From Pimelobacter sp. (GTDB lineage Bacteria; Actinomycetota; Actinomycetes; Propionibacteriales; Nocardioidaceae), in assembly GCA_002698575.1 (NCBI GenBank), contig NZZG01000105.1, positions 1-59,777 on the forward strand: DNA of 59,777 nucleotides, written 5' to 3'. The notes beneath the pieces were generated by a model. That model did no database searches, had not been told where the DNA came from, and saw only the letters and a list, made by a program, of their open reading frames with translations. The translations under genes were made by a program, and so were the position numbers. Below are positions 26,221 to 33,807 of the stretch, one piece after another. The first letter of the stretch is position 1. The number at the start of each line of letters is the position of its first letter.

Positions 26221-26508
26221 TCAGGCGTCCGCCAGGTGGGCGCGCACGCGCCGGGCGATCTCCTCGAGCCAGCCGCGGTAGCCACCCGGCTCTTTCGAGC
26301 AGTCGACACAGTTGCCAAGAGAGTCCAGGTAGCGGTCGATCTCCGCATCGTTCGACAGCGTCACCAGGATGCCTCCGATCTCATCCACAAGCTCGGCCCG
26401 CTCCGTCGCCGCACTGTGGGCGAGGTAGTCGTCCAGAGTGCCCCACACGGTCTCGAAGTCCTGGTGGTAGTAGACGCCAATGAGCGTTTCCAACTGAGGG
26501 GTCTTCAT
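26221..26508 (-). CDS. CdiI-type immunity protein
   Basis: A protein of 95 aa. LIGVYYHQDFETVWGTLDDYL, ERAELVDEIGGIL and GWLEEIARRVR match the pattern of contact-dependent growth-inhibition immunity proteins (Y-HQD near the N-terminus, WL-EI near the C-terminus). It lies 9 bp downstream of a gene whose C-terminus looks like an RNase A-like CDI toxin and has its own good ribosome site (AAGGAA). It should bind and neutralise that toxin domain in the cytoplasm. Base composition is lower in GC than the surrounding genes, as expected of exchanged toxin-immunity cassettes. Confidence 0.82.
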   Translation of the reverse strand: MKTPQLETLIGVYYHQDFETVWGTLDDYLAHSAATERAELVDEIGGILVTLSNDAEIDRYLDSLGNCVDCSKEPGGYRGWLEEIARRVRAHLADA

Positions 26509-26517
26509 GGGAGTTCC

Positions 26518-27906
26518 TTAGAGGACGGGGTACGAGGTCAGGATGCGGAAGCCATCCGGCATCGTAATGTCGTGGACCAGGACCATTTTTGCGCGAGTGG
26601 TGGTGGTCACCACACCGGTCCCATTCATCACGCGGCCCACCTCCATCGGCATGTTGCCGCGGAGCGCGAGGCCATGCTTGCTGGTGCCGGACAGCCAGTC
26701 TTGGATCCTCGATGCATTGTCGGACAGCAGTCGCTTCGCCGTGCGTTCGGCAATGGTCTCGTCGGTGAAAGTTGAAGCCTCCTTCTTGCCGCTCGCAAGC
26801 CTCGCCCGCAGGTAGTCGTCCGACTTCCCCACGTGTCGCTGGATCGTGTGCGCCCTCATCGGCCCGCCCTCGTGCGCCCGCAGGAACGACGTCGCCCGTC
26901 TTCCCGTGGCGCCGACCTGGCCCACCTCGGCGGTCATCAGCAGGCGGACGTCACCCATCGGCCGCAGCCGGGTGCCGACGCCGGCCACGGCGAGCCGGGT
27001 GCCCTGCAGTGCCTGGGCGGCCTCGGCGAGGTAGCGGCGCAGGTCGATGAGGATCCGGGTGAAGCGCGGTGCGGCTGCGGCGATCTTGGCGACGTTGATG
27101 GCGACCGCTCCGCCGTTGGCGGCGCCGAGGCTCACGAGGCCGAGCACGAAGCCGCCGACCTGGATCAGGACCGCGTCCCGGATGAGGTCGCTGACCAGGT
27201 CCAGGATGGCCTCGCGCTGCGCGGCGACCTGCTCGGCGTACTCATCGCACACAGTGGCGATCTCGCGACAGCCGCCGGCGAGCTCGACCACGCCGTCACC
27301 GAGCCGACCGATCGCGGCCGCGGCGGCCGGGATCTCGGGCGAGCGCTCGGACCACAGCGCGGTGACGGCGCGTTGCGGGAAGGTCGCCACGTCGTCGAGC
27401 CCGTCAGCGGTCATGCGCCACGTGGCTGCGGCGGCACGCAGCCGGTCCAGGTCGGCGTCCGGCCACACGAACCCCTCGACGTGGTCGAGGATGACGTTGG
27501 CCCACCCCGGCAGCGACGAGGGATCTCCGCCCAGCGAGGCGGGTGGGCGCAGCGGCAGGACGTGGATCCAGTCGTCGGTGGACAGCGCGGGGTCATGGGC
27601 GATCCGGACGTCGCCGAAGGTCGAGGCCCGCTCGGCCCGGGTGTGGTTCTCCAGGGACGCGAAGGCGAGGCGCCCGAGGTTGCCCAGGGCCTCGACCGCC
27701 TCGGCCGCGGCGGCGAAGACCTCGCCCGCCGCCTCGTCGTAGGCGACCGACCAGGCATCGGCGAAGGCCGAGTCGCCCGCCATCCCGCCGCTGCCGGCGA
27801 GGCCGTCCACGAGGTGCCCGAAGTGCCTCGCGGCCCACACGTTGCCGTCGTGGAGCAGCGCCGAGGCCTCGGTGTAGCCGGCGCCCGTGACGTCGATCGT
27901 GGTCAC
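26518..27906 (-). CDS. WXG/ESX-type polymorphic toxin with C-terminal RNase A-like domain
   Basis: A protein of 462 aa. The N-terminal ~120 residues are helical and WXG-like (HFGHLVDGLAGSGGMAGDS). A central helical and hydrophobic part contains AVLIQVGGFVLGLVSLGAANG. The last ~120 residues, with MRAHTIQRHVGKSDDYLRARL, ASTFTDETIAERTA and a terminal FRILTSYP, match the bacterial RNase A-like CdiA toxin domain. It probably degrades RNA in competitor cells after type VII secretion. I chose GTG 27906, which overlaps the upstream WXG gene by GTGA. Sampled lines of the toxin tip are near 62% GC versus about 77% in the N-terminal part. No ESX core genes are in the window. Confidence 0.85.
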   Translation of the reverse strand: MTTIDVTGAGYTEASALLHDGNVWAARHFGHLVDGLAGSGGMAGDSAFADAWSVAYDEAAGEVFAAAAEAVEALGNLGRLAFASLENHTRAERASTFGDVRIAHDPALSTDDWIHVLPLRPPASLGGDPSSLPGWANVILDHVEGFVWPDADLDRLRAAAATWRMTADGLDDVATFPQRAVTALWSERSPEIPAAAAAIGRLGDGVVELAGGCREIATVCDEYAEQVAAQREAILDLVSDLIRDAVLIQVGGFVLGLVSLGAANGGAVAINVAKIAAAAPRFTRILIDLRRYLAEAAQALQGTRLAVAGVGTRLRPMGDVRLLMTAEVGQVGATGRRATSFLRAHEGGPMRAHTIQRHVGKSDDYLRARLASGKKEASTFTDETIAERTAKRLLSDNASRIQDWLSGTSKHGLALRGNMPMEVGRVMNGTGVVTTTTRAKMVLVHDITMPDGFRILTSYPVL

Positions 27907-28199
27907 AGGGCCTCCCACATCGAGACGTTGGCCTCGACCGCCGCCCGGTAGTTGTCACGCGACGTCGCGGCCGCCCCGCGCATCACGGCCAGGCCGTCGC
28001 GCATCGTCGCGAAGCCCGCCTCCCACCGGCCCTGCGCCTCCGCCTGGGCGCCGGCCGACTGGCCGGACCAGGTGAGGTGCAGCCGGGCGACGCGGCGTAC
28101 GACGTCGTCCAGCGCCTCGTCGCAGTCGGTCTCGCAGTGGGCGAGGGCGGCGATGGTGTCCTCGAGGACCTCGAGGTCGATCGCGTACGGCGCGCTCAT
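27903..28199 (-). CDS. WXG100-family-like small secreted partner protein
   Basis: A protein of 98 aa, helical throughout. The turn element LTWSGQSAGAQAEAQGRWEAG is at the middle, where WXG100 proteins have W-x-G, with no signal peptide. Such proteins form helical hairpin dimers and travel through ESX/type VII systems, often as partners of the larger toxin encoded next. It overlaps both neighbours by 4 bp (ATGA and GTGA), making a tightly coupled operon. Confidence 0.8.
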   Translation of the reverse strand: MSAPYAIDLEVLEDTIAALAHCETDCDEALDDVVRRVARLHLTWSGQSAGAQAEAQGRWEAGFATMRDGLAVMRGAAATSRDNYRAAVEANVSMWEAL

Positions 28200-28525
28200 C
28201 CGAGCCGCTCCACGAGCCGGTCCGCCACGCGGCCGGTGAGCGCAGCCGACGCCGTGCGCGAGGCCTCGTCGGCCTCGGTCTGGTCCCGGCCGGCAGCCCA
28301 GATCAGGTCCGCCATCGTGCGCAGGGCAGAGGTGACCTCACTGCTGCCGCTGCGCCACTCCTCCCAGCCTTCGACGTAGGTCGCCGCGGCAGCCCCGGTC
28401 CAGCCCTCGACGAGAGTGTCGACCTGCTGCTCGGTCGTGGCCCGGCGGTGCTCGAGCCGGTCGGCGACCTGGCTCAGCGCCGCGACCGCCTCGGCGAGGT
28501 CGGCGTGGATCAGGTTGATGGTCAT
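28196..28525 (-). CDS. WXG100-family-like small protein, first gene of the toxin operon
   Basis: A protein of 109 aa. The first helix is followed by VEGWTGAAAATYVEGWEEW, the W-x-G turn of the WXG100 fold, then a long second helix. I chose ATG 28525 because GGGAG lies 5 nt upstream; frames starting further upstream are out of character. It overlaps the second WXG gene by ATGA. The pair probably chaperones the toxin or is co-exported with it. Confidence 0.8.
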   Translation of the reverse strand: MTINLIHADLAEAVAALSQVADRLEHRRATTEQQVDTLVEGWTGAAAATYVEGWEEWRSGSSEVTSALRTMADLIWAAGRDQTEADEASRTASAALTGRVADRLVERLG

Positions 28526-28634
28526 GGGGGCTCCCGAGATGAGTCCGGTACGACGCACCTCAGCCTGCCCCGGTCGCGGCGCGCCTGGGGCGCTCGAACG
28601 CGATCTGTGGATAACTCCCTGCCACACTGGCGCC

Positions 28635-29606
28635 ATGCCGGACGACTTCGTCATCGCCCGCAACCCCGACGGCGACTCCACGCTGCCCTACGTGCTGCGG
28701 ATCCCGCTCGGCGAGCACGGGATCGTGCTGAAGTCGCGCGAGACCTGGCCGCGGACCTCGAAGGTCTACTGCCACCGGGTCGAGGAGTGGCCGGAGGACG
28801 CCGAGGTCCTCGAACGGGTACCGGTCCGCAGCTGCATCCGGCGCGGCGCAGCGATCGACCTCGTGCTGGACCGGGGTCGGGAGAACCGCTCCCAGCTCGT
28901 GATGACCCGCGTGCGTGGAGGGCGGCAGGCGATCTTCTGGCAGACGGCGCGTACGGCGAAGCAGGCGCGTCCCGCGGTCGCCGTGCCGAAGGCCCGCGCC
29001 TCGGGGGTCGTCGGCCTCGTGATCGTCGTGGACTCCCACGAGCGTTACGCCTACGGCTTCGCCGACCAGCAGGTCGTGACCCGCAAGGCGGGGCTTGCGG
29101 CCGGTGACTACGGGGTCGTGCGCGACGGCTCCCTGATCGCCTCGGTCGAGCGCAAGAGCCTGGTCGACCTGGTCTCGTCCCTGACGACCGGCAAGCTCAA
29201 GTACCAGCTCGCCGACCTCGCGGCCGTCCCGCGGGCGGCCGTCGTCGTCGAGGACCGCTACTCGGAGGTCTTCAAGCTCGACCGGGTCCGCCCGGCGGTC
29301 GTGCTGGACGGGCTCGCCGAGTGCCAGGTGCGCTGGCCCCAGGTGCCGATCCACTTCTGCGAGACGCGCAAGCTCGCCGCCGAGTGGACCTACCGGTTCC
29401 TGGCGGCGGCCACGGTGGCTGCCGAGGAGGACGAGCTGGGCGAGGCGGTGGTCTCCGACCTGGCCAGTCCACCCCCGTTGGCCGCGGCGCCGGCCACGCC
29501 CGCCGAGGTCCGGGCATGGGCAGCGGTCAACGGCTACCAGGTCTCCGACCGAGGCCGCGTACGGCGCGAGGTCGTCGAGGCCTTCGAGGCGGCGCGGTCG
29601 CGGTGA
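28635..29606 (+). CDS. ERCC4-type nuclease fused to an Lsr2-like DNA-binding domain
   Basis: A protein of 323 aa. Residues about 125-260 form an XPF/ERCC4 nuclease core. It has VVDSHERYAYGF, GDYGVVRDG and the catalytic VERKSLVDLVSSL (ERK at 172-174), with the Asp residues that bind metal. Residues about 286-323 (PATPAEVRAWAAVNGYQVSDRG) match the C-terminal DNA-binding domain of Lsr2, which recognises the minor groove of AT-rich DNA. The fusion suggests a structure-specific or AT-targeted nuclease. It is divergent from the WXG-toxin operon and convergent with the Nei gene. Confidence 0.87.
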   Translation: MPDDFVIARNPDGDSTLPYVLRIPLGEHGIVLKSRETWPRTSKVYCHRVEEWPEDAEVLERVPVRSCIRRGAAIDLVLDRGRENRSQLVMTRVRGGRQAIFWQTARTAKQARPAVAVPKARASGVVGLVIVVDSHERYAYGFADQQVVTRKAGLAAGDYGVVRDGSLIASVERKSLVDLVSSLTTGKLKYQLADLAAVPRAAVVVEDRYSEVFKLDRVRPAVVLDGLAECQVRWPQVPIHFCETRKLAAEWTYRFLAAATVAAEEDELGEAVVSDLASPPPLAAAPATPAEVRAWAAVNGYQVSDRGRVRREVVEAFEAARSR

Positions 29607-29636
29607 CGAGGATGCGTCGGGACGTCGCCTGAGCGA

Positions 29637-30428
29637 TCAGGCCTGGCAGACCGGACACCAGAAGAGGTTGCGGGCCTCCATGGCAGCGATCTCCACCGGC
29701 GTGCCACAGCGTCGGCAGGCCAGCCCGGCTCGGCGGTAGACGTAGTGCGCGTCGCTGCGGCGTGGTCTCCCGGCGGGACGCTCGCGGTCGTCCGGCTCGG
29801 TGGTGATGATCCGCCCCGACCGTGCGCCGGCGCGCATCAGCACGACCAGGTCCTCCCACATCGCCTCCCACGTGGCCGAGTCCAGGTCGCGGCCGGCCAG
29901 GAAGGGACTCACCCGGTGTCGGAAGAGGAGCTCGGCGCGGTAGACGTTGCCGACGCCCGCGAGCACCTGCTGGTCCATGAGGAGGGCGCCGACCGGCCGC
30001 CTGCTCCGGCCGATGCGCGCGATCGCCGCCGCCGGGTCGGCCCCGCGGCGCAGCGGATCGGGACCCAGCCGCGAGAGCAGCGAGTCGCGCTGGTCGGGGG
30101 AGAGCACCTCGCACGCGATCGGGCCGCGCAGGTCCAGCCACCGCTCATCGGTGACCAGCCGCAGCCGCAGCGCCCCCACCGGGTCCGGCGGGGGACCGGC
30201 GCCGTCGCGGAACTTCCCGTAGAGGCCGAGGTGGACGTGCAACCACAGGTCGTCGTAGCGGTGGAAGAGGTGCTTGCCCCAGGCGTCGGTGCCGTCCAGC
30301 GTGCGCCCACTGAGCAGCGCGGCTCCGTCGGCGAACCGCCCCTGCGGACTCGACGCCGTCACCCGCTCGCCGGCCAGGTCGCGCTGGTGGCGCCGGGCGA
30401 GGCGGTGGATCGAGTGACCTTCGGGCAT
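29637..30428 (-). CDS. nei: Nei/Fpg-family DNA glycosylase (endonuclease VIII-like)
   Basis: A protein of 263 aa starting MPEGHSIHRLARRHQRDLAG, where Pro2 and Glu3 are the catalytic residues after Met removal. It contains the H2TH-type segment VGALLMDQQVLAGVGNVYRAE and ends with a zinc finger (CRRCG then FWCPVCQ). This is a bifunctional base-excision repair glycosylase removing oxidised pyrimidines. The sequence is closest to what I recall of mycobacterial Nei1. All catalytic and zinc residues are present. Confidence 0.93.
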   Translation of the reverse strand: MPEGHSIHRLARRHQRDLAGERVTASSPQGRFADGAALLSGRTLDGTDAWGKHLFHRYDDLWLHVHLGLYGKFRDGAGPPPDPVGALRLRLVTDERWLDLRGPIACEVLSPDQRDSLLSRLGPDPLRRGADPAAAIARIGRSRRPVGALLMDQQVLAGVGNVYRAELLFRHRVSPFLAGRDLDSATWEAMWEDLVVLMRAGARSGRIITTEPDDRERPAGRPRRSDAHYVYRRAGLACRRCGTPVEIAAMEARNLFWCPVCQA

Positions 30429-30488
30429 CGAGTCATCCTGGCGGACCCGTGAGCCCTCGAAAGGGTGGTGCGTGCGGTGGCCGTGAGA

Positions 30489-31199
30489 TCAGCTCAGGTC
30501 GAACAGGTACCTGCTGGTCGGGACCAGGTCGAGCCCGCGGTCCGCGCCGAAGCGAGCGACGCTCGTCATCATCCGCTCCATCCGGTCCGACAGGTCCGCG
30601 TCGGTCCCGTCGCTGCCGTAGAAGGCGTGGATGTCGGTGATCGCGGCGGTCGGGAAGAGCTCCTCGACCAGGGCGGCGACCGGCTCGTCGCCGGACTGCG
30701 CGGCCTCGACCGTCGCCGGCGTGATCGGCCCCACGACGATGTTCTGCACGTAGCCGAACGTGCCCTGTGTCGCGATCGCGACCGGGGTGTGGTCGACCAG
30801 CCAGCGGTGCCGCCACTCGTCGTGCGTCAGCTCGGCCGGGCGACGCAGGAGGGCGATGTTGGCCAAGGCGTCGAGACGTGATCCGTCCCACGCCTCGGCG
30901 GGGGCGATGGGGCGTCGCTCCTCGACCTCCCACCCCGCGACGCGCGCCACCCCGGGCAGCCCCGACAGCACGGCCGCGACGGCGTCCGCGGCACCCCCGC
31001 CCCAGGTGCTCACCACCGCGGAGATCGCCTCCTGACCTGCGGGGATGCGCATCGCGGCGGCGACCGGCGCGTCGTCGACGTTCACCTGGAGGCGCTCCAC
31101 CCCCAGCCCCGCCAGTGCCCGGCGCAGCGCCGGGGCGAGAACGGTCGGGGCGAGATCGTCTCCGTGCAGCGCGAACATCCGTTTTGTCACAGCTGTCAC
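30489..31199 (-). CDS. EthD-type ferredoxin-like fold protein
   Basis: A protein of 236 aa with two ferredoxin-like modules. The second contains LRRPAELTHDEWRHRWLVDHTPVA, typical of EthD/YCII-related dimeric alpha-beta barrels. The role is unknown; relatives are encoded near oxidoreductases or degrade small metabolites. I chose GTG 31199 because AGGGA lies 7 nt upstream; an in-frame ATG at 31178 is the alternative. A palindromic -10 region (31222-31235) is shared with the divergent gene. Confidence 0.7.
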   Translation of the reverse strand: MTAVTKRMFALHGDDLAPTVLAPALRRALAGLGVERLQVNVDDAPVAAAMRIPAGQEAISAVVSTWGGGAADAVAAVLSGLPGVARVAGWEVEERRPIAPAEAWDGSRLDALANIALLRRPAELTHDEWRHRWLVDHTPVAIATQGTFGYVQNIVVGPITPATVEAAQSGDEPVAALVEELFPTAAITDIHAFYGSDGTDADLSDRMERMMTSVARFGADRGLDLVPTSRYLFDLS

Positions 31200-31221
31200 G
31201 CTAGTCCCTGGCAGACCCGCA

Positions 31222-31235
31222 CGGGTATACACCCG
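31222..31235. promoter_or_regulatory. Palindromic shared promoter/operator CGGGTATACACCCG
   Basis: CGGGT and ACCCG flank ATAC, giving TATAC-type -10 hexamers on both strands. They are placed about 23-24 bp from GTG 31199 (minus) and GTG 31259 (plus). Both divergent genes could be driven and co-regulated from this spot. The assignment is from geometry alone. Confidence 0.45.
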
Positions 31236-31258
31236 GGGGATGCGGGTACGGGTGTCTC

Positions 31259-31744
31259 GTGACGCAGCCTCCCCCCCAGCCGGCGTCGATGTATCTCGAT
31301 CCTCCGCTCGCGCCCAGCGAGATCGAGTTCCTCTCCGGCTTCTCCTCCCGTGGTGACATCCGTCGTGTCTGGCCCGGCCAGCCCAACGCGCACTGCCCCT
31401 GGCGGGTGAGCCCCGACGGTCGCAGTCTCGACCTGGACCTCGAGGTCGTGGGCGAGGACGCCTCCGAGGTCGCCCCGTGGCTGCGCTTCCTGTGCCACGA
31501 GTTCCTGGCGCCGAGCACCATCGAGGCCATGCACGCCGCCCTGGCCAACCGGCTGCGGGGAGGTCACCGGATGAGCGGCATCGTGGTGATCGACGGTCTG
31601 CGCGAGATCCGGGCCGACAACAACCGGATCACCGAGCGGGTCCTGGCCCTCGAGCAGGACGCGGTCGTCCTGCCCTTCGACGCCCTCCGCAGGGCCGGGA
31701 CCGGCCCCGGGGTCGGCCGTCAGTCGCGCTGCGTCGAGCGGTAG
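31259..31744 (+). CDS. Conserved-looking hypothetical protein
   Basis: A protein of 161 aa, soluble and acidic, with no recognised domain. The middle part (LDLDLEVVGEDASEVAPWLRFLCHEFLAP) and the final part (VVIDGLREIRADNNRITERVLALEQ) look like a compact globular protein. Start GTG 31259 is divergent from the EthD-type gene. Its 3' end overlaps the end of the convergent glgA-like gene by 25 bp. Confidence 0.6.
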   Translation: MTQPPPQPASMYLDPPLAPSEIEFLSGFSSRGDIRRVWPGQPNAHCPWRVSPDGRSLDLDLEVVGEDASEVAPWLRFLCHEFLAPSTIEAMHAALANRLRGGHRMSGIVVIDGLREIRADNNRITERVLALEQDAVVLPFDALRRAGTGPGVGRQSRCVER

Positions 31745-32913
31745 ACCTCGCGGGTGCGCTCGGCGATCGCCGTCCACCCGAACGACTCGATCGCCCGCTC
31801 GCGTCCGGCCCGTCCGTACGACGCCGCGCGCGCCGGGTCCGCGACCAGGTCGTTGAGCGCCTCGGCGAAGTCCGCGACGTACCGGTCGGGGTCCAGCGGC
31901 GTGCCGGTCCCGTCGTCGGCCTGCTCGATCGGCACGAGGAGCCCGGTCTCCCCGGGCACCACCACCTCGGGGATGCCCCCGGTCGCGGTCGCGACGACCG
32001 CGGTCTCGCAGGCCATCGCCTCGAGGTTGACGATGCCGAGCGGTTCGTAGATCGACGGGCACGCGAAGACCGTGGCCGCGCTCAGCAGCGCGATCACGTC
32101 GGGGCGCGGCAGCATGTCGCGGATCCAGACGACGCCGGTGCGCGTGGTGGCCAGGGCGTCGACCAGGGCGACGACCTCGGCCTCGATCTCGGGAGTGTCC
32201 GGTGCCCCCGCGCACAGCACGATCTGGACCTCCGGCGGCAGCTGCGCCACCGAGCGCAGGAAGTGCGGCAGACCCTTCTGCCGGGTGATCCGCCCGACGA
32301 AGACGACCGAGGGGCGGTCCGGGTCCACCCCGAGCTCACGTACCCGCGCGGGGGCGTGGATCGGGGCCCAGTCGGCGGTGTCGATGCCGTTGTGCACGAC
32401 GTGCACCCGGTCCGGGTCGATCGCCGGGTACGACGCCAGCACGTCGTCGCGCATGGCCGCCGAGACCGCGATCACCGCGGACGCCGCCTCGTACGACGTC
32501 CGCTCGGCCCACGACGACACGGCGTACCCACCGCCGAGCTGCTCGGCCTTCCACGGCCGCAACGGCTCCAGGGAGTGCGCGGTGACGACGTGGGGCACGC
32601 CGTGCAGCAGGCTCGCGAGGTGACCGGCGAGATTGGCGTACCAGGTGTGGGAGTGCACCAGGTCGGCGCCGCCGCAGGCGTCGGCGATCGCCAGGTCCAC
32701 CCCGAGGGTGGCGAGCGCCGGGTTGGACCCGGAGAGCTCGGTCAGGGCGTCGTACGCCGTGGTGCCGGGCTCGTCGCGAGCCCCGCCGAAGGCGCGTACC
32801 CGCGCGTCGAGACCGTCGAGGCCACGCAGGGCTCGGACGAGCTCGGCCACGTGGACGCCGGCTCCGCCGTAGACCGCGGGCGGGTACTCCTTGGTGAGGA
32901 CGTCGACGCGCAC
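31720..32913 (-). CDS. glgA: GT4-family glycogen synthase / maltose-1-phosphate synthase
   Basis: A protein of 397 aa with a GT-B fold. VDVLTKEYPPAVYGGAGVHV is at the N-terminus, VVFVGRITRQKGLPHFL in the middle, and the nucleotide-sugar-binding EPLGIVNLEAMACE near the C-terminus. Actinobacterial proteins of this type use ADP-glucose; the mycobacterial orthologue (GlgM) makes maltose-1-phosphate for the GlgE alpha-glucan pathway. The ADP-glucose source, glgC, lies about 900 bp away on the other strand. Start GTG 32913 is 6 nt after TAGGTT (minus strand), so the transcript should be leaderless. The gene could equally be called glgM. Confidence 0.92.
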   Translation of the reverse strand: MRVDVLTKEYPPAVYGGAGVHVAELVRALRGLDGLDARVRAFGGARDEPGTTAYDALTELSGSNPALATLGVDLAIADACGGADLVHSHTWYANLAGHLASLLHGVPHVVTAHSLEPLRPWKAEQLGGGYAVSSWAERTSYEAASAVIAVSAAMRDDVLASYPAIDPDRVHVVHNGIDTADWAPIHAPARVRELGVDPDRPSVVFVGRITRQKGLPHFLRSVAQLPPEVQIVLCAGAPDTPEIEAEVVALVDALATTRTGVVWIRDMLPRPDVIALLSAATVFACPSIYEPLGIVNLEAMACETAVVATATGGIPEVVVPGETGLLVPIEQADDGTGTPLDPDRYVADFAEALNDLVADPARAASYGRAGRERAIESFGWTAIAERTREVYRSTQRD

Positions 32914-32935
32914 GCTGCGAACCTACCGGGACTCC

Positions 32936-33760
32936 TCACCCGGCGGGCGGGCACGCGCCGTCGTAGGTGGACAGCGTCATCTCCGGTGCCTCGATCGACT
33001 GCTGGTTGGGCCGGTCGAGGTCGTGGTAGCGCACCCAGTCGACCTGCAGGCGGCCGTGGTCCATCCGCTCACCCTTCGCCGCCTGCAGCCGGAAGCGCGG
33101 CTGCAGCCTGGTGCCCGACAGCGCCTCGGGGCGGCGCTCGGTGTGCAGCACCACGGTGTCGACGAACCAGGACACGTGGTCCGGGGTCACCTCGACGGCA
33201 TAGGTGTGGAAGGTGTCATCGGCCAGGTCGAGGTCGATGCCGAAGTCGAGCTCGTTGCCGGGCCGGCTGCGCACGACCCCCGTCGCCGACCCGTGGCCCG
33301 GGACGTACTGGGCCAGCACGATGGACTTGGACCCGCACTTGTAGCGGCGCTTCGGCACCAGCTCCCAGATCACCTGGTACGGCGTCCGGTGGGTGCTGAA
33401 GCGCCGTGCGCGGACCCGGGCCTCCCACCGTCCGTAGCGGGCGGCCTGGTCGGTGGCGAGCGCCTTGACACTGCCGCGGTGGGCCGACTCCAGCGAGAGC
33501 ATCCCCTTGGTGTTCTCGACGCGCTCGGGCTTGTTGACCTGCCACGTGTCGCGGGGAGGGCCCTTGACCTCGAACTCGTCGCGCCACTCGGCCCGGCCCC
33601 ACTTGAAGACTGCCGCGGCGTCGGTCGGGGTGCGGGGCTCGTCCGGCTCCCCCGGCTCGGCGAGCGAGCCCGGCACGACGAGCAGGCCGGGGGCGAGCAG
33701 GGCGGCGAGCACCAGTGCACGCCGCGGCGACGGCAGGGATCCCAGCGACCTCACGGACAT
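32936..33760 (-). CDS. Secreted GH16-fold protein lacking the catalytic motif
   Basis: A protein of 274 aa with a signal peptide ([20 protein letters not shown]) and a concanavalin-like GH16 fold. [29 protein letters not shown] and [18 protein letters not shown] are landmarks in the correct order. Where active GH16 enzymes have E-I/L-D-x-x-E, this reads [12 protein letters not shown], without either Glu. It is probably a carbohydrate-binding or structural wall protein, not a hydrolase. I chose ATG 33760; a GTG at 33778 would add 6 residues. It lies between glgA and glgC, but its link to them is unclear. Confidence 0.8.
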   Translation of the reverse strand: MSVRSLGSLPSPRRALVLAALLAPGLLVVPGSLAEPGEPDEPRTPTDAAAVFKWGRAEWRDEFEVKGPPRDTWQVNKPERVENTKGMLSLESAHRGSVKALATDQAARYGRWEARVRARRFSTHRTPYQVIWELVPKRRYKCGSKSIVLAQYVPGHGSATGVVRSRPGNELDFGIDLDLADDTFHTYAVEVTPDHVSWFVDTVVLHTERRPEALSGTRLQPRFRLQAAKGERMDHGRLQVDWVRYHDLDRPNQQSIEAPEMTLSTYDGACPPAG

Positions 33761-33795
33761 GGCGCAACCCAAGCACACCCGTGAGGTGGACGGCG

Positions 33796-33801
33796 TACGT
33801 T
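33796..33801 (+). promoter_or_regulatory. -10 element of glgC, leaderless
   Basis: TACGTT ends 6 nt before GTG 33808. No Shine-Dalgarno sequence precedes the start, in keeping with a transcript that begins at the start codon. The divergent glgA-like gene has the same geometry with TAGGTT (32925-32920, minus strand). Confidence 0.55.
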
Positions 33802-33807
33802 GGGCAC

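Noticed and set aside
26211..26223. Palindrome TGACCCCGGGTCA spanning two convergent stop codons as a terminator
   Set aside because: Only one unpaired base between arms, so it cannot form a proper RNA hairpin; formed by two stop codons and a C-G run.
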